Part shown: piece by piece, positions 11,395-23,047 of the stretch
Numbering within the stretch: the stretch's first letter is position 1
Layout of the letters: every line of letters begins with the position of its first letter
DNA from: Progne subis subis
Lineage: Eukaryota > Chordata > Aves > Passeriformes > Hirundinidae
Direction of reading: 5' to 3'
Length of the DNA stretch: 64,000 nucleotides
Assembly (NCBI GenBank): GCA_022316685.1
Contig: JAKJHU010000085.1
Span: forward strand, 3,472,001 to 3,536,000
Translations under genes and position numbers: made by a program
The notes under the pieces: model-generated
Seen by the model: only the letters and a program-made list of their open reading frames with translations
Databases searched by the model: none
What the model was told of the DNA's origin: nothing

Positions 11395-11462
11395 GGTGCT
11401 GGGTTGATGGCTGGAATAGATGGTCCTGAAGGTCTCTTCCAACCCTGAAGATCCTATGCAAA
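11395..11462 (+). mobile_element. CR1 LINE 3'-end fragment
   Basis: The string GGGTTGATGGCTGGAATAGA, then TGGTCCTGAAGGTCTCTTCC and AACCCTGAAGATCCTATGCA, corresponds to the last ~65 bases of avian CR1 elements, which end in GATCTTTAAGGTCTCTTCCAACC-like sequence and an ATTCTATGA-like terminal repeat. It is strongly 5'-truncated, as most CR1 copies are, and has no coding content. Confidence 0.8.
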
Positions 11463-13068
11463 ATGGACCTTTTTAATTTATGCATTCTGTAGTTGTATAT
11501 AGGAGCCTTTATATATTTGCAGCATGTAATTCAAAATTTCCAATATCTGCATTTCTTGTTTTTCACATCCAACTCCAGATTGCAGAATTTCAATTCCTTA
11601 GCAACTTCTTGGTGTTTTTAAATGTTTCCCTCCAGTGGTAACAAAGAAATGGCTTCTGGACATTTGGAGGAGCCAGAATGTCCCCATGCTTTGTATTTTC
11701 AGACTGAAATTTTGAGTTTTCTCTTTCTCCATCTCTCTCAAGGAAAGGATAAATGTTCAGCAGCAGATGTTTAGTAAAGGTCACTACATTTGTAAGTACG
11801 AGCAGAATCCTCCAGTAAAGGATGAAATTTAATACTAAATGTTTCCTGACAAAATGTAATTAATTACTGCAGTCTTCCCTGCCTAAGATCCCATTAAATT
11901 AAAACTTTAAATTATCGCAGATCTAAATAATGCAAAGACGTGCTAAAGGTTTGTACAAGGGGTTGTCAATCAAAGCTTTTCTAAGGGAAACCTAAAGCTG
12001 GCAGCAGCTGGTGGGAGAGGATTTAAGGTCAGGTTTGCAGTCTGTGGCCACTGACCATCCCAGAATGTTTATAAGGTGACATATTGAGTGATTGTGGTGG
12101 ATTTCTTTCCAGACAACTCATTAGCAACAGCAGCAGAGTTTTGCAAGGACACAGAGACATTTCCATTCGCGGGATTTTTATAGCATTTGATTGGCACTTC
12201 TGGACAACGCCGCACCAGAAATATGGAAATAGGGGCACATTTATTTTTCCATCATAATGGTGCAAAATACAAACAAACAAGCAAACCAGGATTTCTATGG
12301 ATGTCTTTTCCAATATCTGCATAAAGTGAGGCCGTGGGTTTCCAGCATACACAACCACCGTGTGCTGGAGTTCAGAAAACAGGAGGAGTGTGCAATACAG
12401 AGAGGGGAGAAGCTCCTTCATTAGCATATTCCTACTCATATCTCCAGCCCATTAGCATTCTCATCCCTTGGGAAAACCACATTCCTGGTGGGAGATTTAA
12501 TCACTGTCAGGCTGAAACACCTCATCCAAAATACGAATGACTCCAGCAGTAGTAACCTCTCAAAACGGATGGAGACGCTCTGCAAATTGATGGAGGTTGT
12601 TACTCAATTAGAAAAAACACAACATTATACAATGCCATTAAACACCGAGCAGCAGAGTAAATCTCTTGATTCCCAGGCACTTGTTACCACAAAGAGAATT
12701 TTCCCTTCGTGGTGGTGATTCCCAAGGAGCTTCCCTGGGCAGCACACGGGGAGCATCCGTCACGTGAACCGTGTGCCCACGGCCTGTCTGCCACGCAAAG
12801 GCGCCCAGGGAAAAACATCGGGGTCGTTAAAAATCCTGAGAGCATCTTGTGCTTAATGGAGTACCACAGCAAAAGGAAATGAGCCTTGAGGAGCTGAATG
12901 CCCTTTGCTCAATCCCCGAGCATTGTGTCTTCTTGTCCTTATGTTCTAAATTAATATCTTGTTTTCCAAGCAGTGTAGCATTTCCATTACAATCACACGG
13001 CGCTTTGAGTTGGTGGAGTCATTAACCAGGCTGCTTACATCAATTCCCAGGCAGCCCCTTCTCCCAGG
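11463..13068. other. Unique noncoding sequence
   Basis: No gene recognised. AT-rich with TAATTA-type words around 11820-11960. The minus-strand open frame at 12029-12439 (136 codons) has no visible domain and is treated as chance. Confidence 0.5.
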
Positions 13069-13940
13069 ATTGCTCATCCTCTCCTCTGGAAGGTTCTGCT
13101 CTCAGGAACAGCCAGGATCACTGCTCATCCCCTGTTCTGGAAGGTTCTGCTCTCAGGAACAGCCAGGGTCACTGCTCATCCCCTGTTCTGGAAGGTTCTG
13201 CTCTCAAGGAACAGCCAGGGTCACTGCTCATCCCCTGTTCTGGAAGGTTCTGCTCTCAGGAACAGCCAGGATCACTGCTCATCCCCTGTTCCGGAAGGTT
13301 CTGCTCTCAGGAACAGCCAGGATCACTGCTCATCCCCTGTTCCGGAAGGTTCTGCTCTCAGGAACAGCCAGGATCACTGCTCATCCCCTGTTCTGGAAGG
13401 TTCTGCTCTCAGGAACAGCCAGGATCACTGCTCATCCCCTCTTCTGGAAGGTTCTGCTCTCAAGGAACAGCCAGGATCACTGCTCATCCCCTCTTCTGGA
13501 AGGTTCTGCTCTCAAGGAACAGCCAGGATCACTGCTCATCCCCTCTTCTGGAAGGTTCTGCCCTCAGGAACAGCCAGGATCACTGCTCATCCCCTGTTCT
13601 GGAAGGTTCTGCTCTCAAGGAACAGCCAGGATCACTGCTCATCCCCTGTTCTGGAAGGTTCTGCTCTCAGGAACAGCCAGGGTCACTGCTCATCCCCTGT
13701 TCTGGAAGGTTCTGCTCTCAGGAACAGCCAGGGTCACTGCTCATCCCCTGTTCTGGAAGGTTCTGCTCTCAGGAACAGCCAGGATCACTGCTCATCCCCT
13801 GTTCTGGAAGGTTCTGCTCTCAGGAACAGCCAGGATCACTGCTCATCCCCTGTTCTGGAAGGTTCTGCTCTCAGGAACAGCCAAGGTCACTGCTCATCCC
13901 CTGTTCTGGAAGGTTCTGCTCTCAGGAACAGCCAGGAATG
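13069..13940. repeat. 51/52-bp minisatellite, 16 full copies plus partials
   Basis: Units beginning GGAAGGTTCTGCTCTCAGG start at 13088, 13139, 13190, 13242, 13293, 13344, 13395, 13446, 13498, 13550, 13601, 13653, 13704, 13755, 13806, 13857 and 13908 (partial). Most are 51 bp. Four are 52 bp because of an extra A (CTCAAGG instead of CTCAGG). Variation is limited to a few sites: GGATC/GGGTC, CTGTTC/CTCTTC and TTCTGG/TTCCGG. The 366-codon plus-strand open frame here is only the translated repeat (17-residue period, shifting frame at each 52-bp unit). Confidence 0.97.
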
Positions 13941-13988
13941 GACAGGAGGTGCAGAAAATGCCAGGTGATAGCCACAGCTGGCTGCACA

Positions 13989-14074
13989 CTGCTTTAGCTC
14001 TTGAGGGGTTGTTTAGGGATCCTCACACTCACTGCTCTAGCTCTTTAGGGGTTGTTTAGGGATTCTCACACTGG
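13989..14074. repeat. 43-bp tandem duplication
   Basis: Two copies, 13989-14031 and 14032-14074, share the core GGGGTTGTTTAGGGAT followed by TCACACT, with about five differences. It lies 50 bases beyond the 51-bp minisatellite but is unrelated to its unit. Confidence 0.9.
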
Positions 14075-15419
14075 TTTAGCTGTGGGATTTTCAGCCCAGA
14101 GCCATCCAGGACAGTCCCATCCTGCAAGAGTAAAAATCAGCAGCAGCTCTGGGGTGGGATGAGACACAGGGTCTCTGCCACCTTTGGGTGCCTCCATCCC
14201 TCAGCAGGTCCTGAGCAGAATATTCCTCAGCCAAGCCACACCAGGCTGGAGCTCAGGTGATGAAGGTGTCACCAAAATCCAGGAGGAAAAGGAAAACCCA
14301 CTGGCACACTTAGGATTTGATTTCCTGATGGTTATTCCTGTTGATCCCTTTGTCTTCAGTGCTAATTTGCCCTCATTCTTCAGTTCTCACATGAGTCTTT
14401 TTCCAGCCCAGGTGTCTCTGACCGTGCCAGGAGTGATGTTTGGAGTTTCTGTTCATTGGTGTCCATCAATGGCCCTGTGTCTCCTGTGCACCTGCTGCTC
14501 AGCTCCCAGAATGTGGAGATGTCAGACTCACCAGGCCTGACCCTGTGGAACAGCAAAAACCCTTCAATTCCCTTTCTTTTGAGAAGAACCTTCAATTCCC
14601 TTTCCCCTGGGCAAAGGCAGACAAAGCCTTGACTACAGTTACCAAAATACTTCCGAAGCTGCATCGTTTCCAACAAAGGCACGGTGGTTATGTCAGGACA
14701 CAAATCCCCCAGGCTGAAGAATCCAGCACCGTTGAAGAATGTGCCCCATTCCAGCAAAGGAAAAATTCCAGCATTCTGAAAAAATATAAAAACAGGGAGA
14801 GAATTCCTTTATATTTTAATGCTTGCATTCCAATTCCTAACTCTGATTGCCTATCTCCTGCCTAAAACTCATAATTAAAATTCTTAAAATAGAAATGTTT
14901 TTATTATTTGAAATCTGCTATTTTATAGCTTCGGGACTGATCTATCTTGTTGAATAAAGGCCAGAATGTCTGGCAAATATATTGTGCAGGGCTTAAACTC
15001 ATGTATTTCTAAAGAAAAGAGAAAAGAGAATGAAATGTTTTTTTCCTAATGAAAAATTGATGCTGTTTATCCCTGAGAAAAATTGTCTGGACAGAAGTTG
15101 TGAGTGCATTCTGGTAATGCTTTAATCCTATATATAGGATTTTATATATATAATTAATTGTGTAAGTAGGAACTGGACTGTTTTGTTTAAAAAACCCCCA
15201 CAAATTGTTACTAATCATACTAACACAATTCTTTAATAAAACATTCTAAAATACTCCATCCCCCTAAATTTTAACACTGGCAGTGGCATAAGTTTGCTTT
15301 CTTTTCTCTAAACTTTTCCTGGGTTCTAAGGCTGACTGAAAACCAACAGTAATGGCCCTGGGTTTCTTGGCCAGCCCTTTGAAAGTGGAGGATGCAGCCA
15401 AACCTGATTTGCCAGTTTC
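14075..15419. other. Unique noncoding sequence with an 18-bp palindrome
   Basis: No gene recognised. Overlapping frames of 118-141 codons at 14184-14865 lack domains. A perfect palindrome AATCCTATATATAGGATT lies at 15124-15141 in an AT-rich stretch. Confidence 0.5.
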
Positions 15420-15725
15420 AATATGACAGCTTTATTGCCTGCTGTTTAGCATCTGCCTTAATTAGAGCCATTAGAGGAAAATATTTTATCATTATATGAG
15501 AATTTCTCATCTGTGGAAATATTTCTGCGGAGCATCTAGTAAAGTATTCTTACACGGTCTCCAATTATTCAAAATTTTCAGGCTTAATTCTTTCTCTAAA
15601 TCAATGTGGCTCATAATTATTTTAAGCTGTATGGAATTAGCTCCTTTAAAAGCACCGCTATGCATTCCATGACAGATTTGGACTTTATTCTGTTTGCATA
15701 TTACAAATATAATCCAGCTATAATC
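15420..15725. promoter_or_regulatory. Possible conserved noncoding element
   Basis: About 300 bases of AT-rich, non-repetitive sequence with homeodomain-type cores (TTAATTAG, CAATTATT, ATAATTATTTT) and an octamer/POU-like TTTGCATAT near 15694. The composition resembles developmental enhancers, but conservation cannot be seen from one sequence. No coding frame. Confidence 0.3.
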
Positions 15726-18439
15726 ATCTACTCCTGAAACACGGCGGTTTTTTCAGTCCTCTTAACGCATCACCCTTTTGTTCCCCACGCCCCAGTTCTG
15801 TGTTAACGTGCTTTGTGCTTTTCACCGTTTTCACGCTGCTGTGCCAAGCGCACATCCCGTTTCTCCTGGGTGCGTCCTCCCCTTCATGGCAGCTCGTGCT
15901 CCACCACACCAAGGATCGTCTGGTTTCTGCACAGGTTGGAGCATTCTGTCCAAATCTGCCTGATTTTCCTGCCAGTTCTTTCAGTTCACCTTGCTCAGCC
16001 ACCTCCGGTTTATTCTGTCTCCAGGGGCAAACCCTGAAATTCTTAAATGAGAAACGTGGATCCTCTGGGCTTTGAGATGGAGCTCCCTCAAGTGGGGCCC
16101 CAGAAAAAGCAGAATTCCCTGAGAGGATGCCTCAAATTTGGGATTTCACACCTGGCAAACACGGCACGAATTACGTGGCTTTTGTGCACATGGAAGTAAA
16201 GAAGGACTTGAAGCAGAAGAGGAAAAGCAAACCCAGGAGAGCTCAGAGCCTAAATCAGAGACTGAAGGTGCTTTGCCATTTTGGGAGGTTCTGTAAGCAG
16301 CACGCATTAAGAGCAGAGAAGTGTTGATTTTAAGCTGGACAATGCTGGACAAAAAATACAGGGTAATTCTTGAAAAGTGTAATTTGCTTCTGCTCCAAGT
16401 GGTTGAGCACAGCAAACAGTGACACACGATTCCCTGAGGAGAAATGGAAGTTCTCTCTCAGGCCAGAGGAGTTTCATCAAGATCATGGTATCAATCCTCT
16501 CCAGAAGAAGAAAATACTATTTTCTGGCAGGTACTTTAATATATTTTTCAAAGTACTTGGCTGGTTTGCACATTTAAGTAATATTGGATCCAAAGTTATG
16601 CCAAAATTAGGCAGATAGCAGCAAATGAAAACAGAGAGAACAGGCCAGAAGACTGCAAGGGAGAATACTCTCCATCTCTTTGTCGAGAGCGAGCGCAGAA
16701 TCTCCCACAGCCAGGCTTTAATGGCAGAAATCGGATTTTCTTTTCCATGGCTGTTCTACGGCAGAGAGCCCAGCTGCCCAAAATGAAGTTACAGCCGTGC
16801 CTGCCATGATCTCATTTTCCACGGGCAGGCATTGTTGGCATCTTGCTGGAATCCTGGGCTTGGAGTCAAAAAAAAAAAGGGGATGTGCGGCTCCAGTGCT
16901 CTCGCTTAACCTTGTGCAAGGCGCTGCGCTGGTCCCTTGGCTTCTGCATCAATGGAAGGAGTTTTATCTTCGGAAGTATCTTAGGAATCCACGTCCTGCT
17001 GCAAGTGGAGGCTGCTGGGGCTCTTAATTCACCTCAGCACACTGCAGAACCAGAACCCAGCACTCGCTTGTCCTTCCTGAAGATCTTTGATAGCTGTGAG
17101 CCCCAAGTCCCTGGAAGAGTTAACCACACATCAAACTGCACAATAGGTTCTTAGAGACGCAGTCGTTCTCAGCTCATCAGCGGAAAGGAACTTGTGAATT
17201 TCAGCTGTCCCACAGAAGGTCTTTGGGAATTTCTCGTTTTTTCTTACAGCGGAGAGCAAAAGCCTCGAATGACGGCGCCTAAAATAGACACCCAACCCGA
17301 AAAACAGTGATTTGGAGAGCCAGGATACACTGCTTTCCATCCCCTCCACTTGGCACCAAAAACGTTCAGCTATTCAATTCAACTTTCAAGGACTTATGAG
17401 CAATAAATCATGCTGCAGTAAATTTACTTAAGATTTTCTCCCGAGTTAATTTTTATATTATACTTAAGGGGAACCAAAGCATTCATTTGCAAGGCTCGAG
17501 AATGTCACATCATATAATTTCTGTTTCGACCCTGTTTTAAAAGAAAAAGCAACGTTTCACTTGTGTTAAATTTAATTTAGGCAAAACAGAGAAGTTACAG
17601 CAACAGTTTTCAGCACAAGAACTCATGCTAGTGGTGAATGCCAGGCGTGGCAGGAATCCTGAGATCGGAGTCCTCCCCAGGGAGGATTTTTGCACAATTA
17701 CAATTCCACAGATGCTAATTTGTCTTGATAATTCAGCTTCTAATTGCTGTAAAAAGCTGAAATATCTCTGTAAATTATTGATTTTGAAACGCATTATTTT
17801 CATCCCACGCCAAGAATTCAGATAAAAGTGTGATGTAAGAAAATACAAGTCTTCCCCTCCGCCCTGCTTTAGCCGTGATGTTTAATAAGCTGTGATGTTC
17901 AATGCTGTCCCTGTTAGATCAGATCACAGACAGGTTTCCAGCGGATGATAAACAGTGGACTCTCAGCAGCTTTATTTTGCTGTCGTAATTCTAGAATGTG
18001 TCACTAACAGTTGCTGTATTTAGAGTTAATTTTATTTATCTCTGGCGGCTGCCCTACCTCCCTGGGTGAGGACAGGAGAAGAAAGAGATTTTTAACACTA
18101 AAGAGAAAGGTAAAGTAGCAGCGAAATGCATTTTCCTGGCAAGAACTGTGTTTTACGGACAGACCCCCATGGAAAGCTCCTATTTTTATCCTGGAAGAGC
18201 CTCCTCTGACAGCATCTCACAGTTTGGATCTGAGGAGCCACCGAGCACTTGAAAAGAACTTTGCCCAGATTTAGGAGGGATAAAAAAAAGACTCGGAAAA
18301 CAGAAATTCATCTCTTTTTTTGTTAAAGAACACTTGAAAAATAACTGCTGACAAATCACAGCAGCAGCCCACCAAAAAGCCGCTGCTTAGCAGGGGCTGC
18401 TGATCTGTGGCGAGGGACGATAAAAAGAGAAAGGTGTTC
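15726..18439. other. Unique noncoding sequence
   Basis: No gene recognised over 2.7 kb. Open frames (at most about 100 codons) overlap on both strands without domains. There is an A-run at about 16869-16878. The stretch 17380-17600 is AT-rich with long words typical of single-copy noncoding DNA. Confidence 0.5.
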
Positions 18440-18830
18440 TTCAGAGGGTGCTGTGCCTCTGCTGCCCGATGTGCTGCTTTCCCGGCCGCGTTCTCTGTAA
18501 TCTGCACTTTGCTGCTCTCACCTCGCTCCATCCCAGCTGGAATTCAGGGCACAGCCAAACCCAGACCCCGAGGCACAGAGCGGACATCCACGCAGGGCTA
18601 ACGCTGCTCTCCAGCCGAACGCTGCTGGGGAGGGGGAAAAGGCCCCAGGAAAATCGGTTAGGAACCTGAAATCTCCAAAACGTTACTCTGAGCTCAGTAA
18701 AAGCCATCAGAGGCACTCCAAATTTGCCCCCAGGCATTGCAGGTGAGAGACCTCCCCAGCTCCCAAGGAAAGCGTTCCGGGAGCATCGGGAGCGGGCCGT
18801 GATTCCAGGGGATTCCTAATGCCGGGTCAT
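18440..18830. promoter_or_regulatory. GC-richer patch with scattered CpG
   Basis: The sequence is GC-richer than its flanks, with CpG at CCCGGCCGCG (about 18480), CCGAGG, GCGGAC and CGTTCCGGGAGCATCGGGAGCGGG (split over 18770-18797). It may be a weak CpG island. No exon or TATA signal is visible nearby. Confidence 0.2.
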
Positions 18831-18873
18831 CCAAACATGAACCCTCTTAAAATCATGTCGAGGAAGCAAAGGG

Positions 18874-18902
18874 AAAAAAAAAAAAAAATATATATATATA
18901 TT
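18874..18902. repeat. Poly-A plus (TA)n microsatellite
   Basis: About 14 A are followed by seven TA units. A short simple repeat. Confidence 0.95.
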
Positions 18903-18939
18903 GAAATTGCCTTAAGAAGCAAAACCAATTTGCTTCAGT

Positions 18940-19270
18940 CGTGGCCTGCCAGAAGCGATTTGCCCGAGTTCAGTGGCTGGAAGTCTGTTTCACTCATTTA
19001 TGCTCCCTTTGCCGCCGCAATTGATGTCAAGTGTGAGCCACTGGAAAGTTTAGAAAGGCAGCAAACAAGCTGTAAACAAGTGACTGAGGGAGAGGGAAAT
19101 GTTTTATGGCTGGCAGCTCGCACCAGGTTGGAGTGTGGTGTTCGGGAGTGCGGTGCACTTCCAGTGTACGCTGATTTATCGTGTTTATGGCAGCAATATT
19201 AGATGACTGTACAGTGTAAAGGAGTGTCGGCCCCGCATTCCAATCGCTGTGCCGTGCTCCATCTGGGTGA
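18940..19270. promoter_or_regulatory. Possible conserved noncoding element
   Basis: About 330 bases of non-repetitive, balanced-composition sequence with forkhead-like TGTAAACAAG and TGTTTATGG words, TGACTGAGG and AATTGATGTCAAGTG. It has no stable open frame. It reads like a vertebrate enhancer-type element, which is inference from word content only. Confidence 0.3.
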
Positions 19271-20029
19271 TTTACAGGGAAACACATTCTGTCATCAAGT
19301 TCTTTCACTCTTTTCTTTTTTTTCTCTTTAGGAAATCTGACTTGAGCTCTGTGTTAAATGATGATTGCTCACAAACTGGAAAGGGTGAACAATTGCAACT
19401 GCAACAGAAGCTGAAACCCGCGGGGACTTATAATTTTATTTTTTGGTATGAAGCAATTTCACTTTTAGATGGATGTGCACAACTTGTAAGAGGAGAAGGA
19501 AACAAGGAACATGAGAAATGAAGGAGCTGAAACACAATAGGATCCAATATTCTGTGCTTTTGATCAAAACAAAGATGAATAATCTGGAACCAAGGGGCAA
19601 CATTAGCTTGCAGCAGGCTGTGCTATTAATGGAGCTAAATAAATTGCTGAACAAGAGGCATCCCCGTGATAAACTGCAGGTAAATCATAATACCAGGACT
19701 CTTTGGTTTATTAATTGGAGGCATTTTTATTTGGTTTTCCAGGCCATTGGCTTCTCTGAGACTCTCTTTTGGAATATTTTGAAGTCTATAGTCCAAATTT
19801 TAGCGTGAGTGGTCATAAAGTCAAGGATGTTTATGAACAGAGGATTGTCTCTCTAGAAAAGTGGAAACAGAGACTGAACAGAGGAGCCTGTTCATAGCTC
19901 ATCAACAACAGAAGAGTTCCACTTAAAGGAACCAGAAAAGCAACTTGGAACCAATTCCTACTCAGTAGGGCAAATCATCTGTGAACAGGGAGAGCTGAAT
20001 TCTTCCTGCTGCCCTTGCTCTGGCTGTTT
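19271..20029. other. Unique noncoding sequence
   Basis: No gene recognised. Short open frames only. Confidence 0.5.
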
Positions 20030-20134
20030 GAGAGAGAAGAGGAAGAGGAAGAGGAAGAGGAAGAGGAAGAGGAAGAGGAAGAGGAAGAGGAAGAGGAAGA
20101 GGAAGAGGAAGAGGAAGAGGAAGAGGAAGAGGAG
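20030..20134. repeat. (GAGGAA)n hexanucleotide microsatellite, about 16 copies
   Basis: A pure purine run of 105 bases built from AGAGGA/GAGGAA units. On the opposite strand it is pure pyrimidine. It is followed within seven bases by the pentanucleotide array. Confidence 0.97.
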
Positions 20135-20141
20135 CAGGAAT

Positions 20142-20317
20142 AGAAGAGAAGAGAAGAGAAGAGAAGAGAAGAGAAGAGAAGAGAAGAGAAGAGAAGAGAA
20201 GAGAAGAGAAGAGAAGAGAAGAGAAGAGAAGAGAAGAGAAGAGAAGAGAAGAGAAGAGAAGAGAAGAGAAGAGAAGAGAAGAGAAGAGAAGAGAAGAGAA
20301 GAGAAGAGAAGAGAGAA
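20142..20317. repeat. (AGAAG)n pentanucleotide microsatellite, about 35 copies
   Basis: A pure purine run of 176 bases with an almost perfect 5-bp period. The leucine/serine-rich or arginine/lysine/glutamate-rich frames (up to 169 codons) reading through both arrays are artefacts. Confidence 0.97.
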
Positions 20318-22433
20318 TTCCATTTGCACCAGTGAGCCAACCTGCAAACATCTACAACCTGACCCAGGTAAAACACACAGAGGTTTCTTATTCCCTTCTG
20401 TTTCTTGATGAAAACAAGAATGGAATGGGATGATCTGACCCTCCAGAAATCTTCCCAGGGAATACACAGCCCATTTTCACATGGGCAGACTTACAGCTTC
20501 CGCACAGCCCTGAGTTTCTTTGACAACAAAATATGAACTTAAAATAAAAGGGATGACTTGACACTCCAATGCCTGAGAGAACTTGCTGCATTTGCACAAT
20601 AAACAACAGCTGGGAGCTACTTCCCAAATAAATATTCAAAGTTATTTAATTGATAAATGCATCTCTTAAAGGAGGGAGAGAATTGTCACTTCCTCCACAA
20701 GGTGAAACCAATTAAAGTTTCCACTGTTTTTATCAGAAAAGAAAAACAATCCAGCGACAAGAGTAAGCAACAATTATAGGTATTTTGTGGCAAGAGAGAC
20801 ACTTGACAAAGAAGAAAAAATAGTAGAAAATCTTTTATGGAAAAGTAAAGCACTTCATCTTCCCTAGCAGGGAGAGTTTGAATTATGACTGCAGCTTACA
20901 GGATTGTGATTTTATAATTGTTGGGGTTTTTTATAGCAAACAGTGGTAAGAAGGAGCAAATACACATTTCTGGCCATGAACAGAGGGAGGGTATGAGAGC
21001 CCATCACTGCAAACAACAGATTATGGGGAAAACAGTTTTTGTTTCTAGGATAAAGGACAGATGGACCATGGAGAATGGATTTGAGTGACCACTGTGTGAT
21101 TCTCTATTCTACACAGTGCCTTTGGCTTTACAGCATCTGAAGATACTGAAATAAAAATGTGTTAGAGTGACTCTTCTTTGAGCTTGGTACATAACATTTC
21201 AGCTGGCAGAAACAAGCGTGGGGCTCTTTTCATCTTCACTTCATGTGCAGTATCTTGGAGTCAGCAAAGCCTCATTTTTATAAAGACATCTCTGTCTCGC
21301 TGTGTTAAGGAAACTGCTCAGTCTGATCATTCCCGAGAAGAAGGAGTTTCTCAAATACCAGATCCTCATTAGGAAAATATTTATTTTCAGCTGCCTTCTG
21401 AGAAAATGCATTTCATTGCAATTATATCCACGCTGCAAGCACGAGATGTGGGTAAAGATGAGGTTCCTGGAAGGCTGCTCTATAAACCCATCAGGATAAA
21501 TTTGCTGGTGATGTTTTCTTGGACAGATCCCGAACAATTGCTGTTTGTATTATGGTGGAATTAAGAAGCTCTCGGTTGGAGATCCATCATACTTGAGGCA
21601 TTAAGTACCTGATAAGATCAACAGTGGATTTTGTGGTTTTAATTGGGAAAAAAAAAACAAAAAAAAACCAAACAACCAAAACCAAAAAAATACCAACTCA
21701 TGAGCAGCCACTCTATCGTAGGACCACGGGAGGAGAAAACCAAAAAGGTATCTGGGACCAATCTCCAGCCTGTGAGGTCGAACTGTCAGCATTAATCAAA
21801 CCCTCACCATCTCCCCTCCGCTCTGTGGTGTTACCTCAGCGTGTTTGGGGTTTTGCAGCCTCCCTGTTGCTGAAGGTGGAGCAGGTGATTTGACAGGAGA
21901 ACAAGTGCAGGAGCTTCAGGAAGCTCCTCACTGGGCTCAGCACTTCCCCCACACCAGGCTGGGAGAGGCAAACGCTTCAGAGCTGTGAAGGGCAGGGATT
22001 GGGATGTGCGGGACACGAGCTCACTGAGCAGCCTCAGCCTGGAGAAACAAAAACCCCGGGGAAGGGAAGGCAGGGCATTGTTCTCTCCCTTCCTCCATTC
22101 CTCAGGGAAGGGGTGAGAAATACACGGAATTTCCTGTGTGCAAGGGACAGGTTATTGGCTGTGCGATTTCCATGGGAGACCCTTTTCCCTGCGTGTAATC
22201 CACGACCGCAAATCCCAGCAATGATTTAGAGCAGTGATAATCCTCCTCAGCGCCGACCCTAAAGATCTTTACAGCAACACAAATGAGATCAAAGGACAAC
22301 TAAAAGTCTCTTAATCCCTCTGAGTGTGAGTTCAACCTAATCTTACACTTCTGTCTTTTAATTCTCACTAAACCTGTTTTTAACTTTGCTTAGCATTCCT
22401 TATCTTTTTCTTCATGCCCTAGTTCTGTGAGGG
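20318..22433. other. Unique noncoding sequence with one A/C tract
   Basis: No gene recognised. An A/C-rich simple tract occupies 21648-21691 (A-run, then CCAAACAACC-type units). The rest is single-copy, AT-rich on the left and GC-richer from about 21900. Confidence 0.5.
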
Positions 22434-22470
22434 AAAAAAACCAAACAACCAAACAAAAAACCCAGAAAAG
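22434..22470. repeat. A/C-rich simple tract
   Basis: A short A-run followed by CCAAACAACC and AAACAAAAAACC units, about 37 bases, 220 bases before the larger island. Confidence 0.85.
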
Positions 22471-22688
22471 CTCATGTCCAGGGGTACATTCAGTATTTCC
22501 CCACAGGGATGGCACTTTGAACCTGACACTGGTTCCTCTTGTCAGCTGCTGGAGTGGGATGGGGTGCAGGGAAGAAGCGGATGGAGGATGCTAAGATTGA
22601 TGAATGAGGTGCAAATTGGCTCCTTGGTGATGGCTCTGTCACTTGGATGAGCACAAAAGCTAAACGATTACATTTCGAAATGAGACAG

Positions 22689-23047
22689 GAAAAAAAACCA
22701 AACCAAAACAAAACAAAAAACACCAAAAAAACCCACCCAAAAAAACCACAAAACAAAACAACCCCAACCAACCAACCAAAAACCCACAAAAAAACCAACA
22801 ACACCCCTCCCCCCAAAAAAACAAAAAAAAACCCAAAAAAACACAAAAACAAAAAAAAACCCAAAAAACCAAAAAACCCCAACCAACCAACCAAAAACCC
22901 ACAAAAAAACCAACAACACCCCCCCCAAAAAAATACCAAAAAAAAAAAAAAAACAAAAAAACCACCACCCCCCCCAAAAAAAAACCAACCAAAAAACCAA
23001 AAAAACCCAACCAACCAACCAAAAAAACCAAACAAACACCCAAACCA
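22689..23047. repeat. A/C-only island with a ~115-bp internal duplication
   Basis: About 360 bases containing almost only A and C on this strand, with three T and no G. A (CCAA)n block followed by ACCCACAAAAAAACCAACAA occurs at about 22762 and again at about 22877 (115 bp later), and a third CCAACCAACCAACC block lies at about 23006. A weaker A/C bias continues to about 23090. Minus-strand frames up to 223 codons rich in Phe, Trp, Gly, Leu and Val are compositional artefacts. Confidence 0.95.

Noticed and set aside
12959..14059. 366-codon plus-strand frame with a 17-residue period
   Set aside because: Pure 51/52-bp minisatellite. The one-base insertions shift the frame repeatedly, which a real gene would not tolerate.
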